This document shows positions 43,612 to 47,730 of a stretch of 47,730 nt of DNA, piece after piece. Position 1 is the stretch's first letter; each line of letters begins with the position of its first letter. Both the position numbers and the translations under genes were made by a program. Below the pieces are notes generated by a model, which saw only the letters and a program-made list of their open reading frames with translations, was not told where the DNA came from and did no database searches. Source of the stretch: Nonlabens dokdonensis (lineage in GTDB: Bacteria; Bacteroidota; Bacteroidia; Flavobacteriales; Flavobacteriaceae); the NCBI RefSeq assembly GCF_002162835.1, contig NZ_MAAX01000076.1, forward strand, positions 1 to 47,730, read 5' to 3'.

Positions 43612-44552
43612 GATGGTTGATGGTTTGAGATAATTTTATTTGCAATAACTTCAGCAAGTTTATATTTAGATTCTACCGTCCAGCCTGCTACATGTGGGCT
43701 TAGTATAACATTGTCCATAGAAAGTAGCTCTTTAAATGCCGTTGGAATCTCGCTTGCGCGAAAAAGAGATTCAAAAGAACCTTTTTCATATTCTAACACA
43801 TCGAGACCAGCACCTAATACTTTGCCATTCTTAAGTGCTTCGACAAGATCAATAGTTACTACAGACTTGCCTCTTGCAGTATTAACAAGGTAAAATGGTT
43901 TTCTAAAAGCACCGATAAAAGCTTGATCTATCATCTTTATAGTATCAGGAGTTTGCGGTATGTGAAGTGATACAACATCAGCTTGCTTTTGTAGTTCTTC
44001 AAGACTTACTTGACCGCAATACATATCACCTACTGCTTTTTTAATATCATAACAAATGACCTTGCAGTCAAATCCTGAAAGCTTTTTAGCAAAAGCCTTA
44101 CCCATGTTTCCATAACCTATTAATCCTACCGTTTTACCTTCCAGTTCTACGCCACGATTTTCTTCTCTTTGCCACAATCCAGACCGTACTTCTTGATCTG
44201 CTCGATTCAAATGATTAAATAGCGATAGCAACATTCCTAATGCGTGCTCACCTACAGCATTTCTGTTTCCTTCAGGAGCGTTGTAACAAACGATCCTTTG
44301 ATCTTTTGCTGTTTCTAGATCAATGTTTTCAAGTCCAGCGCCTACACGACCTATAAACTTTAAATTGCTGGCAGCTCGCAAAAACTCTTGATCAATGGGG
44401 AATCTACTTCTTACTATCAGGCCTTCATAGTTATCAATAACTTTCATGATATCCTCTTTAGAAGAAGTGTAGTCATAATGATTTTCAAAACCAGCTTGTT
44501 CCAGTTTTTCTGCAAGAATATCGTGGTTACTATCTAGGTGAAGTACTTTCAT
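43608..44552 (-). CDS. D-2-hydroxyacid dehydrogenase (SerA-like)
   Basis: A 314-residue NAD-dependent D-isomer-specific 2-hydroxyacid dehydrogenase. NAD motif GLIGYGNMGKAFAKKL; catalytic Arg, Glu and His in NTARGKSVV, GLDVLEYEK and SPHVAGWTVESK. The N-terminal GRVGAGLENID is also typical. It has no ACT domain, so it resembles the short phosphoglycerate/hydroxypyruvate-type enzymes rather than full-length SerA. A decayed copy of the iterated palindrome lies inside (LFRASE at 43749-43768). Followed by the VOC gene with a 4-base overlap. Confidence 0.88.
   Translation of the reverse strand: MKVLHLDSNHDILAEKLEQAGFENHYDYTSSKEDIMKVIDNYEGLIVRSRFPIDQEFLRAASNLKFIGRVGAGLENIDLETAKDQRIVCYNAPEGNRNAVGEHALGMLLSLFNHLNRADQEVRSGLWQREENRGVELEGKTVGLIGYGNMGKAFAKKLSGFDCKVICYDIKKAVGDMYCGQVSLEELQKQADVVSLHIPQTPDTIKMIDQAFIGAFRKPFYLVNTARGKSVVTIDLVEALKNGKVLGAGLDVLEYEKGSFESLFRASEIPTAFKELLSMDNVILSPHVAGWTVESKYKLAEVIANKIISNHQPS
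43749..43768. repeat. Decayed copy of the iterated palindrome
   Basis: CTCGCTTGCGCGAAAAAGAG differs at three positions from the 20-bp extended palindrome seen at 656-675. Read on the minus strand in the gene's frame it gives L-F-R-A-S-E, compared with RFRESE in the intact copies, in the same frame. Confidence 0.55.
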
Positions 44553-44578
44553 CTGGTAAAAATAAGATAATTAAAAAC

Positions 44579-45055
44579 CTAAATCTCAATCATATTAAGC
44601 TCTTGCTCAAAATCATATTGTAGGTCTTCATGTAAAGTCGAGATACGCGTTTTTATTAGCACAATTTGTCTTGCCATTAAGTCGCGCATAGTTTTACTGC
44701 GCAATACTTGTGGATGCGTTTCTCTCATTAGTCTACAAAAGTGTATAAGAAGCGCCACCTCGGTTTCCTTGTTGCCAGAGTAACGAGCATATTTTTTGGT
44801 TTCCCTAAGCACTTTGCGCACACCTTTTTGTAAGCGGTAATTATTTGCCGTATTCAGCGCTAGAAATAGGTTGTCCATAAGCGCTTTAACCTTCTCGATA
44901 TAATCATCTTCATCGGTAGATTCAAAAAGTAAATAGGTGAGTAGTTCCTTATTTTCTTTTTTAAATCGCGACAGTCGCAATACGATCTTAATCAAATCTT
45001 CGTCAGACCTGAATTTAAGCTCTTCTTTTAATTCTTTTACCGAAGCCGTTTTCAT
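44579..45055 (-). CDS. Conserved helical protein of unknown function
   Basis: A 158-residue basic/acidic mixed, all-helical protein with no signal peptide or membrane segment. Begins VKELKEELKFRSDEDLIKIVLRLSRFKKENKELLTYLLFES, and later NNYRLQKGVRKVLRETKKYARYSGNKETEVALLIHFCRLMRE. I do not recognise a characterised family; it looks like a flavobacterial conserved protein. It is 26 bases upstream of the dehydrogenase gene on the same strand and could be its operon partner. Confidence 0.7.
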   Translation of the reverse strand: MKTASVKELKEELKFRSDEDLIKIVLRLSRFKKENKELLTYLLFESTDEDDYIEKVKALMDNLFLALNTANNYRLQKGVRKVLRETKKYARYSGNKETEVALLIHFCRLMRETHPQVLRSKTMRDLMARQIVLIKTRISTLHEDLQYDFEQELNMIEI

Positions 45056-45131
45056 AGGGGAAAGATAAGCAATGGACCAGATTTAATTCTAATAGAAAAG
45101 TTAGAATAAAGTTAGGACTTGTTATGAGGTC

Positions 45132-45147
45132 CGCTTTCGCGAAAGCG
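45132..45147. repeat. Iterated palindrome, copy 11 (intergenic)
   Basis: CGCTTTCGCGAAAGCG, perfect 16 bp, in the spacer between mgtE and the helical hypothetical gene. Confidence 0.95.
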
Positions 45148-45208
45148 TGATTATCAAAAAACTTCAAGACTGGAGCTATGATGGTACCATAGTATAAATG
45201 GTGCTTTT

Positions 45209-46558
45209 TTAAATCCCTATAATCGCTTTGGCAATCATAAAGTAGATTAGAATTCCGAAGATATCGTTACTCGTAGTTATAAAAGGACCGGTTGCCAGTG
45301 CTGGGTCGATACCTCTTTTATGCAAGGCAAGCGGCACAAAAGTACCTACAAGACCTGCTACAATAATAACTGCAAAAAGGGACGTGGAGATAGCAAGGGA
45401 AGTGAGCAACTCACCTTTAGTAGCAAATGTGTAAGCAAATAAAAGAATGGCGAGAATTACACCGTTGAGCATAGCAAGCAAAATCTCTTTTACGAGTCTG
45501 TTTCCTATACTTCCTTTAAGATCATCATTTGCAATACCTTGCACGATAATTGCGCTAGATTGAACACCTACATTACCAGCCATTGCGGCAATAAGTGGCG
45601 TGAAGAAAAATAACACAGCATGCTTTTCAAAAATTTCTTCAAAACCACCCATTATAGCTGCGGCTCCTATTCCTCCTAAAAGTCCTAAAACTAGCCAAGG
45701 AAGACGTGCTTTAGTGAGGTCCCAAATACTATCGTTTGCTTCAACATCTTGGGAAATACCACTGGCAAGTTGGTAATCTTTCTCAGCTTCTTCTGTAATA
45801 AAATCTACAATATCATCAATGGTAATGCGTCCTACAAGTCGTTCTAGTTCATCAATTACAGGAATGGCTTCTAGATCGTATTTACGCATGATGCGTGCTA
45901 CTTCTTCTCCAGAGGTGTTTACTGTTACAAAATCAACTTTGGGAATATACACATCCTTAATAGGCGTGGTTTCTTTACTGGTGAGCAGGTCTTTGAGCGA
46001 GAGTCTTCCTTTGAGTTTATTGTTGTTATCGACTACATAAATGGAGTGAACACGAGTAACATTTTCTGCCTGAGCACGCATTTCACTTACACAGCCAGTT
46101 ACTGTCCAGTTTTCGTTTACTCGCACCAGCTCTTTTGCCATTAATCCACCAGCGCTATTTTCTTCATAACGTAGCAGGTCTACGATATCTTCAGCATGTT
46201 GCTCGTCTTCTATCTCATTGATAACTTCTTGAGCAATATTTTCTGGTAAATCGTTCAGAATATCAGCAGCATCATCGGTATCCATTTCTTCGAGTTCCTC
46301 TGCAATCTCTCGAGGTGATAGCGCATTTAATACGCGATCTCTTTGCGCCTCGTCCAGCTCCATTAAAGCTTCAGACGTTTTTTCTGAATCTAAGAGCTTA
46401 ACGATAAATACGGCTTGCTCTAGATTAAGCTCATCGATGATCTCTGCAATGTCTGCAAAGTGAAGTTCATCTAGAATACGTTCCAGCTGTTCGCTATCAT
46501 TAACTTCAATTAATGACTGTATTTCTTCTAGGAAGTCTTTTGTTATATTGAACTGCAT
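45209..46558 (-). CDS. mgtE: Magnesium transporter MgtE
   Basis: A 449-residue MgtE. Cytoplasmic superhelical N domain (about 20-130, acidic repeats such as LNALSPREIAEELEEMDTDDAADILNDLP), two CBS domains (about 135-255, ending LVGRITIDDIVDFITEEAEKDYQ) that sense Mg2+, a plug helix, then five membrane helices (about 285-449) with PLIAAMAGNVGVQSSAIIVQG and GIDPALATGPFITTSNDIFGILIYF forming the pore. Length and order are standard. A -7 promoter box lies 20 bases upstream. Confidence 0.96.
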   Translation of the reverse strand: MQFNITKDFLEEIQSLIEVNDSEQLERILDELHFADIAEIIDELNLEQAVFIVKLLDSEKTSEALMELDEAQRDRVLNALSPREIAEELEEMDTDDAADILNDLPENIAQEVINEIEDEQHAEDIVDLLRYEENSAGGLMAKELVRVNENWTVTGCVSEMRAQAENVTRVHSIYVVDNNNKLKGRLSLKDLLTSKETTPIKDVYIPKVDFVTVNTSGEEVARIMRKYDLEAIPVIDELERLVGRITIDDIVDFITEEAEKDYQLASGISQDVEANDSIWDLTKARLPWLVLGLLGGIGAAAIMGGFEEIFEKHAVLFFFTPLIAAMAGNVGVQSSAIIVQGIANDDLKGSIGNRLVKEILLAMLNGVILAILLFAYTFATKGELLTSLAISTSLFAVIIVAGLVGTFVPLALHKRGIDPALATGPFITTSNDIFGILIYFMIAKAIIGI

Positions 46559-46577
46559 AAACGCTGGATTATTCTCG

Positions 46578-46585
46578 CAAATATA
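46578..46585 (-). promoter_or_regulatory. -7 promoter box (TATATTTG on the minus strand) of mgtE
   Basis: Exact TANNTTTG on the minus strand, 19 bases before the mgtE start at 46558. No clear -33 box. Confidence 0.5.
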
Positions 46586-46621
46586 ATTTTTTGAGTTTAA
46601 GAACTCAGAGTTTTATTTATG

Positions 46622-46657
46622 TTTCCTAAAGGTAGCGGTAATTCTACCTTTAGGAAA
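46622..46657. terminator. Large hairpin downstream of dnaE
   Basis: TTTCCTAAAGGTAG / CTACCTTTAGGAAA, 14-bp perfect arms with an 8-base loop, beginning 17 bases after the dnaE stop (minus strand) and upstream of the mgtE promoter box. There is no real T tract on either side, so it is a factor-independent terminator only in a weak sense; an mRNA 3'-end stabiliser is possible. Confidence 0.65.
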
Positions 46658-46673
46658 TATATAGCTGGAGTAT

Positions 46674-47730
46674 TTACCCAACTCCATACGTAATTTCATT
46701 TTGATCCAATACCTCTAACAACTCTGCAGTAACATTTACTTTTTGTAATCTAGCCGACATGTCTAAAGAAATTTTTTCTTCGTGATCCTTCAGATTAAAA
46801 TACAAACGGTGATCTCCTTGATGCTTGTCCAGAGTCTCCTTTAATAATTCTATGCGCTCTTCTAAAACCTCGCTTACATGTAATTCAATCGTCAGTTTTT
46901 TGGCAGCTTGCGACATCACATCTTGTAATTGTGACATGGCGGTAAATAGAATTCTAGGATCTCGAGGTTTGCCTGTATTTTTATCAATCCAGCCTTGCTG
47001 AATTTTCACTTTGGCGTGTAAAAAAGTATTTGGTATTAAAAAGTGTCTAAATTTTAAATAATCCTCACCGAACATTCTAAACTCATAAGTTTCCTCATAG
47101 TCCTCCATAGTAAACATTCCCCAAGGCTTGTTTGCCTTACTCATCATATGACGTGCTTCTGTAATAACACCACAAAAAGTCAATTCTCTATTTACTAAAG
47201 GAGTGAGATCTTTCATAGCCGCTAGATTTGCATTACAGAAAAATTTCATCTCTTTTTTATAGTCGTCCAGTGGATGTCCAGAAATATAGATTCCTACGAC
47301 TTCTTTTTCTCTTTTTAATTTCTCCATCGTTCCCCAATCTTCGCAAATCGGCAATTGAGGTTCTGGTATTTGTACGTCACTAGCTTCTCCAAAAAGACTT
47401 ACTTGAGCACTGTTTTCATTCTCTTGAAATTTTTGCGCGTATTTCACAACTTGTTCTAGAAAGATCTGACCGTTTTCAAATTCATAGAAAAACTGAGCTC
47501 TATTTTCTCCTCCTAAACCGTCAAAACCACCACTTAAGGCTAGTGCTTCAAAGGACTTTTTATTTGCTGCACGCAAGTCTATGCGCTTTGCCATATCAAA
47601 AATGGATTTATATGGACCATCTTTTCGGTTCTCTATAATAGTCATTACTGCGCCATGGCCTAGACCTTTCACAGCTCCCATCCCAAAACGAATAGCTCCC
47701 TTAGGGTTTACGGTAAATTTATAATTAGAT
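46674..47730 (-). CDS. dnaE: DNA polymerase III alpha subunit, C-terminal part (5' end outside the window)
   Basis: The last 352 residues of DnaE, open through the right edge (the frame continues as VNPKGAIRFG before MGAVKGLG). Visible parts: the helix-hairpin-helix region (IRFGMGAVKGLGHGAV, ALALSGGFDGLG), the linker with LFGEA and LKREKEVVGIYISGHPLDDY, the OB fold (LTFCGVITEARHMMSKANKPWGMFTMEDYEETYEFRMFG) and a C-terminal domain ending LLEVLDQNEITYGVG. It is the catalytic subunit of the replicative polymerase; the polymerase active site is outside this window. Confidence 0.96.
   Translation of the reverse strand, partial: SNYKFTVNPKGAIRFGMGAVKGLGHGAVMTIIENRKDGPYKSIFDMAKRIDLRAANKKSFEALALSGGFDGLGGENRAQFFYEFENGQIFLEQVVKYAQKFQENENSAQVSLFGEASDVQIPEPQLPICEDWGTMEKLKREKEVVGIYISGHPLDDYKKEMKFFCNANLAAMKDLTPLVNRELTFCGVITEARHMMSKANKPWGMFTMEDYEETYEFRMFGEDYLKFRHFLIPNTFLHAKVKIQQGWIDKNTGKPRDPRILFTAMSQLQDVMSQAAKKLTIELHVSEVLEERIELLKETLDKHQGDHRLYFNLKDHEEKISLDMSARLQKVNVTAELLEVLDQNEITYGVG

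Noticed and set aside
655-45147. The palindrome copies as transcription terminators or a REP/IS-derived mobile element
   Set aside because: No T tracts follow them, half lie inside reading frames, and no flanking sequence beyond a few bases is shared, nor is a transposase present in the window.

Overview
The window is a stretch of a low-GC Bacteroidota chromosome, almost certainly a (probably marine) member of the Flavobacteriaceae. Support for this: -7 promoter boxes of the Bacteroidota form TANNTTTG, many lipoproteins with a C-S-x-D type start, a type IX secretion C-terminal domain, a TonB-dependent receptor with a carboxypeptidase-like N-terminal domain, a flavobacterial short-chain-dehydrogenase-type threonine dehydrogenase and an OlsF-like two-domain acyltransferase. 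I see no rRNA, tRNA, CRISPR array, insertion sequence or prophage. Coding density is high, and the content is mostly housekeeping and metabolic.

Layout. 1-0.5 kb: a 13-bp tandem repeat and a Rieske-like lipoprotein. 0.55-2.1 kb: greA-HIT operon and tadA. 2.4-5.2 kb: a TonB-like protein with an N-terminal Cys motif, then dxs. 5.2-9.4 kb (minus): a large BNR-repeat protein with a T9SS sorting domain, and a dGTPase. 9.5-16 kb (plus): TonB-dependent receptor, beta-helix lipoprotein and a PiT phosphate transporter with a PhoU-like tail. 16.1-21.3 kb: the glyoxylate shunt pair aceB-aceA (minus), divergent from a ScfR/RamB-like regulator, with a 14-bp perfect palindrome between them. 21.3-28.1 kb (minus): a tetR-tolC-MFP-RND efflux operon with a 12+12 bp inverted repeat operator candidate. 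28.2-32.5 kb: a prenyl diphosphate synthase, then an ATP-dependent DNA ligase / MBL exonuclease pair and a small lipoprotein. 32.7-34.1 kb: threonine dehydrogenase and a TerB-like protein. 34.1-38.3 kb (minus): fbp followed by a compact four-gene set: coiled-coil protein, longin/roadblock-like protein, Ras-like small GTPase and a hybrid histidine kinase that has lost both its phospho-acceptor His and Asp. 38.4-42.1 kb (plus): GNAT, aspartokinase, OlsF-like acyltransferase. 42.2-47.7 kb (minus): a cysteine-less ArsC-like protein, a TM2 protein, VOC, 2-hydroxyacid dehydrogenase, a helical hypothetical, mgtE and the 3' part of dnaE.

Two things stand out. First, the palindrome GCTTTCGCGAAAGC occurs 11 times without a mismatch in 47.7 kb, both between and inside genes. 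Inside genes it is read in all three frames (RFRES, AFAKA, LSRK) and in at least one gene replaces residues without changing protein length. A decayed copy is visible in a twelfth place. Second, the GTPase / longin-like / coiled-coil / pseudo-kinase cluster looks like a prokaryotic small-GTPase switch with a non-phosphotransfer output scaffold. I know of no description of this combination, but could not search.
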